63,911 bases of DNA from CAZMGV01 sp964621525 [NCBI: uncultured bacterium] (GCA_964621525.1 CAZUMS010000020.1:1-63911); one strand, 5' to 3'; shown: positions 15,671 to 24,763, counted from the first letter of the stretch. Made by a program: numbers and translations. Notes: generated from the sequence alone by a model not told the origin.

Positions 15671-16810
15671 GTGATCAGCTTCGAACTCACCGACGAACAG
15701 AAGCAGATGCAGGAGACGGCCCGCAAGTTCGCCGTCGACCGCATCCGCGGCAAGGGCGAAAAGGAATACGTCTACCGCGAATGCGAGATGCACAAGTCGA
15801 TTCCCGACAAGATCCGGAACGACTATGTGGAGAACGGCTTCCCGCTCATCGACTTCCCGGAAGACCTGGGCGGCCTCGCGCAGGGCACCATCACCCGCGC
15901 CATCGTCGAGGAAGAGATCGCCTGGGGCGACTCGGGCCTCGCGCTCGGCCTGGACGGCCCGGGCCTCGGAGCCCAGGTGATCCTGGAGCTGGGCTCGCCG
16001 GAGCAGAAGAAGACCTACCTTTCGACCATCGGCACCGCGTCGTGCCGCATCGCCCTCGCCATCAGCGAGAAGACGATCGACGACGACACCTTCGGCAACA
16101 TGAAGACCACCGCCAAGGACGGCGTCCTGAACGGCGAGAAGCTGTGGGTCTACGGAGCGAAGGAAGCCAAGCTGTTCGTCGTGATCGCCAAGACCGGCGC
16201 GGCGGAAGACACCAGCGACCTGCGCGCCTTCGTGGTGGAAGCGGGCGCCCCCGGCGTCACCGTGGGCCCGGCCGCCGAGAAATGCGGTCTGCGCACGGTC
16301 GAGTGCAACAAGGTCACCTTCGCGAACGTGAAGGGCGTCCCGCTCGCCGGGACGGACATCGACAAGGCGCTCACGCGCATCCGCATCCTGACCGCTGCCC
16401 GTCTCGTGGGCATCGCCCAGGCCTCGACGGAATACTCCGCCCAGTACGCACAGGAACGGCCGGCCTTCGGCAAGATGATCGGCCAGTTCCAGTCGGTGGC
16501 CTTCATGATCGCCGACATGTACACGGAGACGAATTCCGCCCGCTGGCTGGTCTGGGAAGCCGCCGTCCTTCACGACAAGGGCAAGGACGCCCGGCTGAAG
16601 GCGCTCCAGGCGCTCGCCCACGCCTCCGACATCGCCGTGCGCGCGGCCAACGACTGCGTGCAGGTGCTCGGCGGCGCCGGCTTCATCGACGATTACCCGG
16701 CTGAGAAATGGCTCCGCGACGCGCGCCAGCTCAGCGTCCTCCTCGGCTCGATCGGCATGAACGATTCGGCCTCGGCGGAACTCATCTTCGCCCCCAAGGC
16801 GGCGAAGTAA
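15671..16810 (+). CDS. Acyl-CoA dehydrogenase-like subunit lacking the usual catalytic glutamate
   Basis: A 379-residue acyl-CoA dehydrogenase (N-terminal helical, middle beta, C-terminal helical domains). The C-terminal FAD contact VLGGAGFIDDYPAEKWLRDAR is well kept, but where most members read YEGT-x-IQ (catalytic Glu) this one reads LLGSIGMND. The middle-domain block normally like LTEPGAGSD is replaced by ISEKTIDDDT. Hence it may be a non-catalytic or FAD-sharing partner of the next gene. The frame is open from 15593; the GTG at 15671 with GGAGGT 6 bases ahead is chosen because it starts the conserved domain. Confidence 0.88.
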   Translation: MISFELTDEQKQMQETARKFAVDRIRGKGEKEYVYRECEMHKSIPDKIRNDYVENGFPLIDFPEDLGGLAQGTITRAIVEEEIAWGDSGLALGLDGPGLGAQVILELGSPEQKKTYLSTIGTASCRIALAISEKTIDDDTFGNMKTTAKDGVLNGEKLWVYGAKEAKLFVVIAKTGAAEDTSDLRAFVVEAGAPGVTVGPAAEKCGLRTVECNKVTFANVKGVPLAGTDIDKALTRIRILTAARLVGIAQASTEYSAQYAQERPAFGKMIGQFQSVAFMIADMYTETNSARWLVWEAAVLHDKGKDARLKALQALAHASDIAVRAANDCVQVLGGAGFIDDYPAEKWLRDARQLSVLLGSIGMNDSASAELIFAPKAAK

Positions 16811-16841
16811 GGCACGGACCTTACTCAAGGAGTCACCCAAC

Positions 16842-18074
16842 ATGCCTATCGATTTCGAACTGGATAAAGCACAGCTTCAGCTCCGCGACATGGTCCGCAT
16901 GTTCGCCAAGGCCCAGCTCCGCCCGCAGGCGCTCAAGTCCGACCGGAACCACGTGCATGACACGAAGTTCCTCAAGATGGTCGGGGCGATGGGCCTGGGC
17001 GGCGGCGCCGTGCCCGAGACCCTCGGCGGCGACGGCGAGGGGATCGGCGCAAGCCCTGAAAAGGACGGCAAGAAGGCCCCCAAGCAGGGCAACCGCATGG
17101 CCGCCATCGGCGCCGAGGAACTGGCCGCCGGCGACGCAAGCCTCATGCTGGCGCTCCCGGGCCCGGGCCTCGGCGGACCGCCGCTGCGCTCTTCCGGCAC
17201 GCCCGAGCAGCAGGCCAAGTACTTCGGCATCTTCAAGGACAAGGTCGACGCCCACTGGGGCGCCTACGGTCTCACGGAGCCGGGGGCCGGCTCCGACGTG
17301 GCGAACATCTCGACCACCTGCCGGAAGGACGGCGACTACTACGTCCTGAACGGCACGAAGTGCTTCATCACGAACGGCGGCCGGGCCGACTGGACGATCG
17401 TCTTCGCGACGCTCGACAAGACGCAGGGCCGCGCCGGCCACCGCGCCTTTATCGTCGAGAAGGGCACGCCGGGCTTCACGGTCCTCAAGATCGAGAAGAA
17501 GCTCGGCCTGCGCGCCTCGGAGACGGCGATGCTCGGCTTCGAGGAATGCCGTATCCACAAGGACAACCTGCTGGGCGGCGAGGAACGGTACGAGAAGCTG
17601 GCCAAGGGCGGCTTCCAGACCGCGATGAAGACCTTCGACACGACCCGTCCGCTGGTGGCTGCCATGGCGACCGGCATCGGCAGGGGCGCGCTGGAGATCA
17701 CGACCGAGTTCATCAAGAAGAACTACGAGATCAACCGGCCGATCCCGCGTTACGGCGCCATCAAGGAGAAGCTCGCGGTGATGGAGCGCAAGCTCCTCGC
17801 CTCGCGCGCGCTCACGCTGCACGCCACCTGGATGGCCGACCTCGACCTGCCGAACACCAAGGAAGCCTCCGCCTGCAAGGCGTACGCGGCCAAGGTGGGC
17901 AAGGAAGTCACCCGTGACTGCCTCGACCTCATCCGCGGCTCGGGCTGCGAGGAAGAACTCCTCGTGGAGAAGGCGTTCCGCGATGTGCAGGTGTACGACA
18001 TCTTCGAAGGCACCGGCCAGATCCAGCGGCTCATCATCAGCCGCCGCATGATGCCCGACATCCGGATCGACTGA
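16842..18074 (+). CDS. Acyl-CoA dehydrogenase, catalytic-type subunit
   Basis: A 410-residue flavoenzyme forming the alpha,beta double bond of an acyl-CoA. It has the flavin/substrate block YGLTEPGAGSDVAN, NGTKCFITNG, and IFEGTGQIQRLIISRR with the catalytic Glu of the MCAD-like position. An insert rich in Lys/Gly (SPEKDGKKAPKQGNR, about residues 68-85) is unusual. It starts 31 bases after the stop of the glutamate-less paralogue, with AAGGAG ahead. The two probably form a heteromeric enzyme; the substrate is unknown. Confidence 0.92.
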   Translation: MPIDFELDKAQLQLRDMVRMFAKAQLRPQALKSDRNHVHDTKFLKMVGAMGLGGGAVPETLGGDGEGIGASPEKDGKKAPKQGNRMAAIGAEELAAGDASLMLALPGPGLGGPPLRSSGTPEQQAKYFGIFKDKVDAHWGAYGLTEPGAGSDVANISTTCRKDGDYYVLNGTKCFITNGGRADWTIVFATLDKTQGRAGHRAFIVEKGTPGFTVLKIEKKLGLRASETAMLGFEECRIHKDNLLGGEERYEKLAKGGFQTAMKTFDTTRPLVAAMATGIGRGALEITTEFIKKNYEINRPIPRYGAIKEKLAVMERKLLASRALTLHATWMADLDLPNTKEASACKAYAAKVGKEVTRDCLDLIRGSGCEEELLVEKAFRDVQVYDIFEGTGQIQRLIISRRMMPDIRID

Positions 18075-18100
18075 TCCCGGCTGCTCCCGGTGCTTCACGC

Positions 18101-18136
18101 ACAGAAACCCCCGCCCTCACCGGCGGGGGTTTCTGT
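18101..18136 (+). terminator. Rho-independent-like terminator after the acyl-CoA dehydrogenase pair
   Basis: Arms ACAGAAACCCCCGCC and GGCGGGGGTTTCTGT (15 bp, perfect) around a 6-base loop start 27 bases after the stop codon. The T-tract (GGGTTTCTGTTTG) is short. The rest of the gap to 18377 shows no gene or clear signal. Confidence 0.8.
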
Positions 18137-18377
18137 TTGAGCCAACAGAGATGCTCCAATATCCCGATGCTGTCTTCGGAATCTCAATACCCGGCCTGAA
18201 GGGCCTTCATCGGCCCGGAACGCCAAAAGGCAGCGTTTGTGATTTAAGCACCGTTTTCTGACGCATCGCGCTAGCCGGTCTTCACAAGCCCACTACCCAA
18301 AAACGAAGAAGTAAATTAAAATGGCCAAATGGGTCCGGAGTTCCACGTCACTCCGGATGTTTGAGGGTAGACAAGCT

Positions 18378-18833
18378 GTGATCCGCCGGACGAAGCTCAA
18401 GATCCTGGTGGTGGACGATTCCAGCGTGGTGAGGCAGCTCCTCACGCTCTGGCTCCACAAGATCTCCCCGTGCGACGTGGAAACCGCCAATGACGGTCTC
18501 GACGCGCTCCAGAAGGTGAACGCCGCCCGGAGCGCCTCGGCTCCTTTCCAGCTGGTCATCACCGACCTCTCGATGCCCAACATGAACGGAATCCAGCTCT
18601 GCGAGCTGGTGCGCAGGAACGATCCGAAGGAATCGCTGCCGGTGGTCATGCTCACGACCTTCGCCGGCACCGAGTACCGCGAAAAGGCCCGGCTCGCCGG
18701 GGCCAACGATTACCTCACGAAACCGCTCCGCTACTTCGAGCTCGTTCGCGTCATCTCCCGGCTGTTCCCGGCCGAGAACGGCGGCACTTCGCCCGAGCCG
18801 CACCGCTCGCTCCGCACCGCACTCGCGGGCTGA
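18378..18833 (+). CDS. CheY-like single-domain response regulator
   Basis: A 151-residue receiver protein: acidic pair in ILVVDDSS, phospho-acceptor Asp in LVITDLSMPNMNG, the Thr of VVMLTTFAG and the Lys of DYLTKPLRYFEL are all present. No output domain follows, only a 25-residue tail, so it would act through protein contacts. In-frame ATGs at 18321 and 18357 are alternatives; GTG 18378 gives the usual distance to the receiver fold and has GAGGG ahead. No histidine kinase is nearby. It ends 16 bases from the convergent ppk stop. Confidence 0.88.
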   Translation: MIRRTKLKILVVDDSSVVRQLLTLWLHKISPCDVETANDGLDALQKVNAARSASAPFQLVITDLSMPNMNGIQLCELVRRNDPKESLPVVMLTTFAGTEYREKARLAGANDYLTKPLRYFELVRVISRLFPAENGGTSPEPHRSLRTALAG

Positions 18834-18849
18834 AACAGACGCCTTTTAA

Positions 18850-21027
18850 TTACTGCTTTTCGACCGGCCGGACCTCGAACGGAATCGTCTTTCCGCTCGT
18901 GGTCGCGCTGCGGGCCAGTTCCATGAACTGGAACTGGGAGCGGCGTTCGGGCTCGTCCGGGCCGCGCCGCACGCGGACCCAGGAGCCGTCCGGCTGGAGG
19001 AGCCGGGCCTTCACATTGTCGCCGAGCATGGTCTTGAGGATTTCCTCCACCATCCGGTCTCTCAGGGGCCGGTCCTCGATGGGGAACATGGCCTCGACGC
19101 GGCGGACGAAGTTCCTCGGCATCCAGTCGGCGCTCGAGCAGTAGACCTCGCCGGCCCCGCCCGCCTCGAAATAGAAGATCCGGCTGTGCTCCAGGAACCG
19201 GTCCACGATGCTCCGGACCCGGATGTTGTCCGAAAGCCCCGGAACGCCGGGCCTTAAGCAGCAGATTCCGCGGATCACGAGATCGACGCTGACGCCGGCT
19301 TTGGATGCCCGGTAGAGCGCCTGGATCACCTGCGGGTCCACGAGGGAGTTCATCTTGGCGATGATCCGGGCGCTTCTGCCGGCCGCGGCGTTCTGCGTCT
19401 CGCGGTCGATCAGCTCGATCACCCGTTCCCTGAGCCCCACCGGGGCGACGCTGAGGCGGTGCCAGGAGGGCGCCCGGCCGTAACCCGTGAGCAGGTTGAA
19501 CAGCGCCGTGGCGTCGGCGCCGAAGGGTTCCTTGCAGGTGAACAGCCCCACGTCGCCGTAGAGCCGGGCCGTGGACGGATTGTAGTTGCCCGTGCCGAGG
19601 TGCACGTACCGGCGGATCTGCGTCCCCTCGCGGCGGACGACGAGCGCCACCTTGCAGTGGGTCTTGAGACCGATGAGGCCGTAGACGACGTGGACGCCCG
19701 CCTTTTCGAGCGCCCGAGCCCATTTGATGTTCGCCTGCTCGTCGAACCTCGCCCGGAGCTCGACGAGCGCCGTCACCTGCTTTCCGTTTTCGGCGGCCCG
19801 CTGGAGCGCCGCGACGATGGGGCTGTCCGTGCCTGCGCGGTAGAGGGTCTGCTTGATGGCGAGCACGTTCGGATCGGCCGCCGCCTGCCGGATGAAATCG
19901 GCGACGCAGGTGAACGATTCGTACGGATGGTGGACCAGGATGTCCTGCTTCTGGATCGCGGTGAAGATCGATTCGACGTCCCTGAGGGCCGCCGGAACCT
20001 GCGGCGTATAGGGCGTCTCCCGGAGACTCGCCCCGGCCTCAAGGCCGTAGAGGGCCATGAAATCGTTGAGCTGGAGCGGCCCCTGGATCGTATAACAGTC
20101 CTCGGGGTCCAGCTTGAGGGCGAGCCGGAGCCGTTCGAGCGTGGCGGCGTCGGCGTCGGCATGGTGCTCGAGCCGGACGGCTTCGCCGCGGTTTCTCGCC
20201 CGGAGCTCCTGCTCGATGGCCGTGAGCAGGTCGTCCGCCTCGTCCTCGTCCACGTCGAGGTCGGCGTTCCGGGTGACGCGGAACGAGAACGTGTGGACCA
20301 CTTTCAGGCCGGGGAACAGCGCCGGGACCTTGGTGGCAATGATGTCGCCCAGCAGCGCGAACTCGGTGCGGCCCGGGGTCTCGTCGGGCAGTTTCACGAA
20401 CCGGTCCAGCACGGCCGGCACCTGGACGATGGCGAGCGAGAGGTCATGGCGGCGCGCCTGCCCCGCCCCGCGCAGCGTCACCGCCACGTTCATCGACTTG
20501 TTCAGGATGTGCGGGAACGGGTGCGCCGGATCGACGGCGAGCGGTGTCAGCACGGGAAAAACGAACTCGGTGAAATAGGTGTCGATGAACGCCTTCTGTA
20601 CGCCGTCGAGATCCCGCACCTTGCGGATGACGATGCCGGCTTTCTCGATCTCCGGCAGCACCTGCTCGCGGAAGCAGGCATACTGGGCCGCGACGATCTC
20701 GTGAGTCCGCGCGGAGATGCGCCGGAGCTGCTCCTGCGGCGAAAGGCCGTCGGCGTTCCGCTCCTCGACGCCGGCGTGCATCTGCTCCTTGAGGCCGCCC
20801 ACCCGGATCTGGAAGAACTCGTCGAAGTTCGAGCTCATGATGCCGAGGAACTTCAGGCGGTCGAGCATCGGAACCGACGGGTCCTGCGCCTCCTCGAGGA
20901 CGCGCGCATTGAACTCAAGCCAGGACAGTTCCCGGTTGATGTAGCTGGACGGACTGGTGAGGTCGGCCGTCTCCGGCTGCGCGGCCTCTGCGGACTTCAC
21001 TGGAGCTTCTCCTTCCCGGACCATCAC
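18850..21027 (-). CDS. ppk1: Polyphosphate kinase 1
   Basis: A 725-residue enzyme making polyphosphate from ATP. The N-terminal YINRELSWLEFNARVLEEAQD, the LKFLGIMSSNFDEFFQIRV segment, and the catalytic region GLKTHCKVALVVRREG with the phosphorylated His and YVHLGTGNYNPSTARLYGDVGL are clear. The second phospholipase-D-like half has IVDRFLEHSRIFYF and YCSSADWMPRN. Full length compared with the family. Start may also be the second Met. It is convergent with the response regulator gene and divergent from queF. Confidence 0.96.
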   Translation of the reverse strand: MMVREGEAPVKSAEAAQPETADLTSPSSYINRELSWLEFNARVLEEAQDPSVPMLDRLKFLGIMSSNFDEFFQIRVGGLKEQMHAGVEERNADGLSPQEQLRRISARTHEIVAAQYACFREQVLPEIEKAGIVIRKVRDLDGVQKAFIDTYFTEFVFPVLTPLAVDPAHPFPHILNKSMNVAVTLRGAGQARRHDLSLAIVQVPAVLDRFVKLPDETPGRTEFALLGDIIATKVPALFPGLKVVHTFSFRVTRNADLDVDEDEADDLLTAIEQELRARNRGEAVRLEHHADADAATLERLRLALKLDPEDCYTIQGPLQLNDFMALYGLEAGASLRETPYTPQVPAALRDVESIFTAIQKQDILVHHPYESFTCVADFIRQAAADPNVLAIKQTLYRAGTDSPIVAALQRAAENGKQVTALVELRARFDEQANIKWARALEKAGVHVVYGLIGLKTHCKVALVVRREGTQIRRYVHLGTGNYNPSTARLYGDVGLFTCKEPFGADATALFNLLTGYGRAPSWHRLSVAPVGLRERVIELIDRETQNAAAGRSARIIAKMNSLVDPQVIQALYRASKAGVSVDLVIRGICCLRPGVPGLSDNIRVRSIVDRFLEHSRIFYFEAGGAGEVYCSSADWMPRNFVRRVEAMFPIEDRPLRDRMVEEILKTMLGDNVKARLLQPDGSWVRVRRGPDEPERRSQFQFMELARSATTSGKTIPFEVRPVEKQ

Positions 21028-21092
21028 GGGTATCCTAGGCTACTGCCTGTGACGAAATTGTGCCAAGGACGGGCTTAAAGGGGCAAAGAATC

Positions 21093-21530
21093 ATGAAAAA
21101 GGCATCCACTCTCCACGCCCTCGAGCGGTTCCCGAACCCTTCAAGAGCCCATTACGAGATCCGGTTTACCTGCCCGGAGTTCACCTGTCTCTGTCCGAAG
21201 TCAGGTTTTCCCGATTTCGCGACGATTCATATCCGCTACGTTCCGGACCGGTGGTGCGTGGAGCTGAAGGCCCTCAAGCTGTACATCAACAGCTACCGGA
21301 ACGAGGGTGCGTTCCACGAGGCGGTGACGAACCGGATTCTGGAAGACCTGGACAGGCTGCTCGGACCCGTGTTCATCGAGGTGACGGGCGACTTCAACGT
21401 CCGGGGGAACATCAAGACCGTCGTGACGGCCCGTCGCCAGAAGGGGAAGGTGAAGATCCCCGGCTTCGATCCCGCCGCCCGGCCCGGCCCCGACGGCGCG
21501 GACGACGTGGTGAAGGGGAAGGCGCGCTAG
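21093..21530 (+). CDS. queF: 7-cyano-7-deazaguanine reductase (QueF)
   Basis: A 145-residue short-form QueF that reduces preQ0 to preQ1 with NADPH in queuosine biosynthesis. The active-site cysteine is in [14 protein letters not shown], and the QueF motif reads [20 protein letters not shown], matching the nitrile-reductase branch of the tunnelling fold. ATG 21093 with AAAGGGG ahead is preferred over the GTG at 21060. The Lys/Asp-rich C-terminal 25 residues are a tail. queE lies 2.6 kb further on; queC and queD were not found in the window. Confidence 0.95.
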   Translation: MKKASTLHALERFPNPSRAHYEIRFTCPEFTCLCPKSGFPDFATIHIRYVPDRWCVELKALKLYINSYRNEGAFHEAVTNRILEDLDRLLGPVFIEVTGDFNVRGNIKTVVTARRQKGKVKIPGFDPAARPGPDGADDVVKGKAR

Positions 21531-21533
21531 GCG

Positions 21534-22733
21534 TCAGATCGCGTACTTGTCCTTGTTCTGGTCCAGGAATTTCTTGAAATTCAGCTTGATCCGCTCTTCG
21601 AGCTGGCGGGCCCGCTCCTTGGAGACGCCGAACTGGTCTCCGATCTCCTGCAGCGTCACCGGGTTCTCGGTGTCGAGGCGCCTGTCGAAAATGAGCGCAT
21701 CGCGCTCCTCGAGCGTCGTCCGGTAGGCGTTCATGGCCGCCCGGAACCGGTCCATGCGTTCCCGGTCGGCGAGCCGGTCGTCGAACGCCCGCTCGTCGCT
21801 CGAGATCGTGTCCCCCAGGGAGAGCTCCGTGTCCGGTCCCACGGGCGCGTCCAGCGACACCTCGCCCTGCGAGAGCCGCTGGTCCATCTCGACCACTTCG
21901 CTCTCCTTCACGTCGAGCCGTTCGGCGAGCAGCTTCGCCGTGGGGACGAACCCCTCGCGCTCCAGCGCCGCTTTCTCCTTGCGCAGGTTGAAAAACAGCT
22001 TGCGCTGCGCCTGCGTCGTGCCGAGCTTCACGAGATGGTACGAGTTCACGAGGTAACGCAGGATGTACGCCCGGATCCAGTACTGGGCGTACGAAGAGAG
22101 ACGTACTCCCTGCCCCGGATCGAAATTCTTCACGGCCATCATGAGGCCGATATTCCCCTCCTGCACGAGGTCGAGGATGTTCTTGTAGGCGTTGTGGTAC
22201 TCCCACGCGATCTTGACGACGAGCTTGAGGTTCGAGGTGATGAGCTTCTTGGCGAGTTCGGGGTCCTGGGTCTCGCGGAACTTCGCGGCGACCTCGTGCT
22301 CCTCTTCGCGGGAGAGGATCGGGTAGCGCTCCACTTCCCGCATGTAGGCCGACAGCGCCGTCGTGAGGACGTCGCTCCGTGGAACCGGCTCGGCCGCCGG
22401 CACCGGGAGCGCGGCCCCCGCGGCTGCCGCTTCGGTTTCCAGACCGTCGAGGCTCTCGCCGTCGAGACCGGCTTCGTCCGCCCCTGCACCGTCCGGCTCC
22501 GCGGCCTGCGGGGGCTTCGGAGCGGGCCGTGAGGGCAGGTTCTTCGCCGACGGCGGTTTCCCGGCAACGGGTGCACCGGCAGCGGCTTTCACGGGAACCG
22601 GTTTCCGTGGTTTTCCCGGTGCCCGGGGCGAAACCTTTCCGGCGGTCTTCGCAGGCCGAGCCTTTGCCGCCGGTTTTTTCACGGCAGACTTCACGCCCGG
22701 GGTGCGGAGCGGTTTTTTGGGTTTTACGGCCAC
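21534..22733 (-). CDS. rpoH: RpoH-type (sigma-32-like) RNA polymerase sigma factor with long N-terminal extension
   Basis: A 399-residue sigma70-family factor. Sigma region 1.2-2 starts near residue 119 (LTTALSAYMREVERYPILSREEE), with NLKLVVKIAWEYHNAYKNILDLVQEGNIGLMMAVKNFDP and SSYAQYWIRAYI; the segment QRKLFFNLRKEK is the RpoH box, which identifies the heat-shock type. Region 4 HTH is TLQEIGDQFGVSKERARQLEERI. The first 118 residues are Lys/Ala/Pro-rich and would be disordered, well beyond the roughly 285-residue norm. Convergent with queF (3 bases apart). Confidence 0.93.
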   Translation of the reverse strand: MAVKPKKPLRTPGVKSAVKKPAAKARPAKTAGKVSPRAPGKPRKPVPVKAAAGAPVAGKPPSAKNLPSRPAPKPPQAAEPDGAGADEAGLDGESLDGLETEAAAAGAALPVPAAEPVPRSDVLTTALSAYMREVERYPILSREEEHEVAAKFRETQDPELAKKLITSNLKLVVKIAWEYHNAYKNILDLVQEGNIGLMMAVKNFDPGQGVRLSSYAQYWIRAYILRYLVNSYHLVKLGTTQAQRKLFFNLRKEKAALEREGFVPTAKLLAERLDVKESEVVEMDQRLSQGEVSLDAPVGPDTELSLGDTISSDERAFDDRLADRERMDRFRAAMNAYRTTLEERDALIFDRRLDTENPVTLQEIGDQFGVSKERARQLEERIKLNFKKFLDQNKDKYAI

Positions 22734-22791
22734 GGCTGACCGAAGGTTATCGGTGCGCGCGCCAGAGGTCCAGCTTCACCCGGACGCTATC

Positions 22792-23493
22792 TCAGTGCAT
22801 CAGGTCTTCGAGGCCTTCGGTCTGGACATCGCCCGGCTGCATGAGCTTCTTCTGGCGCTTGGGCTTGTTCACCCACGGTTCCTGAAGAGCACGCTCCTTG
22901 ATATTATCCGCCCAGGTCCGGATCACCAGTTCGGCCGTTTCATTGATGGCCCTCGACGGCACGTTATCGTATCCGAAGTCGGCAAACGTCTGAAAGAGAA
23001 CGTAAGTGTAGCCGTCTCCCCAGTCCTCGAGCCTGAGGCCGCCCCACATCTCGACGACGTTGCCTTCCACCGCTCGCAGATCGCAGGAATAAGTGTCCTC
23101 GTTGCAGATGTATTCGATTTTCAGGTCGAGATTGGCGAACGGCCAAGGAGCGTCCAGGTAAAACTTGACCAGCCGGTTCTCCATCGGCTTTTTGGGGTTA
23201 CGGACCTCGAGAACCTTTGCTTCCTTGAACCGGAAAACGAACTCGGGGAACTTCTCCACGTCGGTGATGATCTCCCACCCGCCTTCGATCGAGGCTTTCG
23301 CCGCACCGGCCGCCGTGATGAGATTCAGCCCCTTGCTGCCCACCGGTGTCGCCCAGATGATGATGTCGCCGTCCTTTACCCGCTCCTTGAACTCCGGGGT
23401 GCCCGGCATCGGTTTTCCGGCGCAGCCCGAAACAAGGACGGCTGACACTGCCGTCAGGGCGATTAACTGAATGTGTTTCATCAACGGGTTCAT
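22792..23493 (-). CDS. Lipoprotein with START/SRPBCC-like domain
   Basis: A 233-residue protein with a lipobox signal peptide (LIALTAVSAVLVSGC, Cys at about 24). The body includes GGWEIITDVEKFPEFVFRFKEAKVLEV, ...VKFYLDAPWPFANLDLKIEY and a C-terminal helix with VPSRAINETAELVIRTWADNI, an arrangement like polyketide-cyclase/START-like lipid-binding proteins. Role unknown; envelope lipid binding or transfer is a guess. It starts 147 bases from the divergent hypothetical gene, and ATG 23481 (MKHIQ) is an alternative start. Confidence 0.8.
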   Translation of the reverse strand: MNPLMKHIQLIALTAVSAVLVSGCAGKPMPGTPEFKERVKDGDIIIWATPVGSKGLNLITAAGAAKASIEGGWEIITDVEKFPEFVFRFKEAKVLEVRNPKKPMENRLVKFYLDAPWPFANLDLKIEYICNEDTYSCDLRAVEGNVVEMWGGLRLEDWGDGYTYVLFQTFADFGYDNVPSRAINETAELVIRTWADNIKERALQEPWVNKPKRQKKLMQPGDVQTEGLEDLMH

Positions 23494-23640
23494 ATCGGCC
23501 TCTCTCGAAATCGGATCCGTCCGGAAATGCCCGGAAACGGCAGGTCTGACTAAAGGTAACTCTCCCTATTCTAACGGTTTTCCGGCCGGAGGCTACCCCC
23601 TCTTGCGCGGCCCCCCCGGGGACCCCACGCTTGAACCGGA

Positions 23641-24117
23641 ATGGCCCCGAAGGACCACAAAAAGCGTCTTTATGTCTACCGGCTGGATGCTGCCGGAAAA
23701 TGGCACTATGGCCGGAATCCGGTCACGGACCCGGAACTCGCCCGAAGTTTCTTCCGCTGGCTCGAGCAGGCGCCGGACGGAAGCTGGTCCTTCGAGTGTG
23801 AGGGTGAGCGCTGCCGCGCGGTGGTGGAAGACGCCCCGCAGTTCGTCGAAACGGTCCGGGCCGTAGCTCCGGACGGGCTGCTTGCCGCCGTGGAACTGAT
23901 GCTGGCTTCGGGACTTTCCGAGCCCCTGGACCCCTCGACGCTCGTTTCGGCCCCGAACGGGGCCCTCTACTGCCGGCTGCGGAGCGGCCAGACGGCGAAA
24001 TTCCTGAAGGGCCCCCAGCTTGAACTCTCCCGCTGGGTGGACGATCAATTGCGCCTGACCGTGGGAGGCCGCTCCTGGCCCATCGCCGAGCAGGCGCCAT
24101 CCCGCGGCCGGAACTGA
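23641..24117 (+). CDS. Hypothetical protein, DUF1285-like
   Basis: A 158-residue soluble protein. The pattern DAAGKWHYGRNPVTDPELARSFFRWL, then CRAVVEDAPQFVETV, is reminiscent of DUF1285 proteins (a W.Y.G / VEDAP pattern), but this is recognition by eye only. Its stop is one base ahead of the queE start, so they are presumably co-transcribed. Function unknown. Confidence 0.75.
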   Translation: MAPKDHKKRLYVYRLDAAGKWHYGRNPVTDPELARSFFRWLEQAPDGSWSFECEGERCRAVVEDAPQFVETVRAVAPDGLLAAVELMLASGLSEPLDPSTLVSAPNGALYCRLRSGQTAKFLKGPQLELSRWVDDQLRLTVGGRSWPIAEQAPSRGRN

Positions 24118-24118
24118 A

Positions 24119-24763
24119 ATGTCCGACCTGACCGTCACCGAGATCTTCCACTCCATCCAGGGCGAATCGTCCCAGGCGGGGCGGCCGTGCGTCTTCGTGC
24201 GGCTCACGGGATGCCCGCTCCGGTGCCGCTGGTGCGATACCGCCTATGCGTTTACGGGCGGAACGCCCATGAGCTTCGACGAGGTGCTGGACGAAGTGAA
24301 GAAGTTCGGCACGAAACTGGTCGAAGTCACGGGCGGAGAACCGCTCGCCCAGGGCGGCTGCGTACCGCTGCTCAAGGCGCTCCTCCAGGAAGGTTACGAG
24401 GTGATGCTGGAGACGGGCGGAGCGCATACGATTGCGGATGTGCCGCCTGAAGTCCGCAAGATCGTGGACCTCAAATGCCCCGGCTCGAACGAGAGCGGCC
24501 AGAACCTCTATTCGAACCTCGACCTCCTCCACAGCCACGACGAGATCAAGTTCGTGATTGCGGGGCGCGAGGATTACGAGTGGGCCCGTGAGCAGGTGCG
24601 CTCACGGAAGCTCGGCGAGATCTGCGGGATTCTCTACTCGGCCGTCCATGGCGAGCTGGAGACGGGGGAGCTTGCCGGATGGGTGCTCGAGGACCGGCTG
24701 CCCGGCCGAATCCAGGTGCAGCTCCACAAGTATCTCTGGCCGGACCGGGACCGCGGTGTCTGA
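24119..24763 (+). CDS. queE: 7-carboxy-7-deazaguanine synthase (QueE)
   Basis: A 214-residue radical-SAM enzyme that converts 6-carboxytetrahydropterin to CDG in the queuosine pathway. The FHSIQGESSQAG start, the cluster motif CPLRCRWC (C-x3-C-x2-C) and the SAM motif VTGGEPLAQ are diagnostic. Together with queF at 21.1 kb it supplies two steps of the same pathway, though the genes are in separate operons. Directly follows the DUF1285-like gene. Confidence 0.95.
   Translation: MSDLTVTEIFHSIQGESSQAGRPCVFVRLTGCPLRCRWCDTAYAFTGGTPMSFDEVLDEVKKFGTKLVEVTGGEPLAQGGCVPLLKALLQEGYEVMLETGGAHTIADVPPEVRKIVDLKCPGSNESGQNLYSNLDLLHSHDEIKFVIAGREDYEWAREQVRSRKLGEICGILYSAVHGELETGELAGWVLEDRLPGRIQVQLHKYLWPDRDRGV

Noticed and set aside
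18321-18377. Longer N-terminus for the response regulator
   Set aside because: Residues before GTG 18378 are not part of a receiver domain; kept only as an alternative start.
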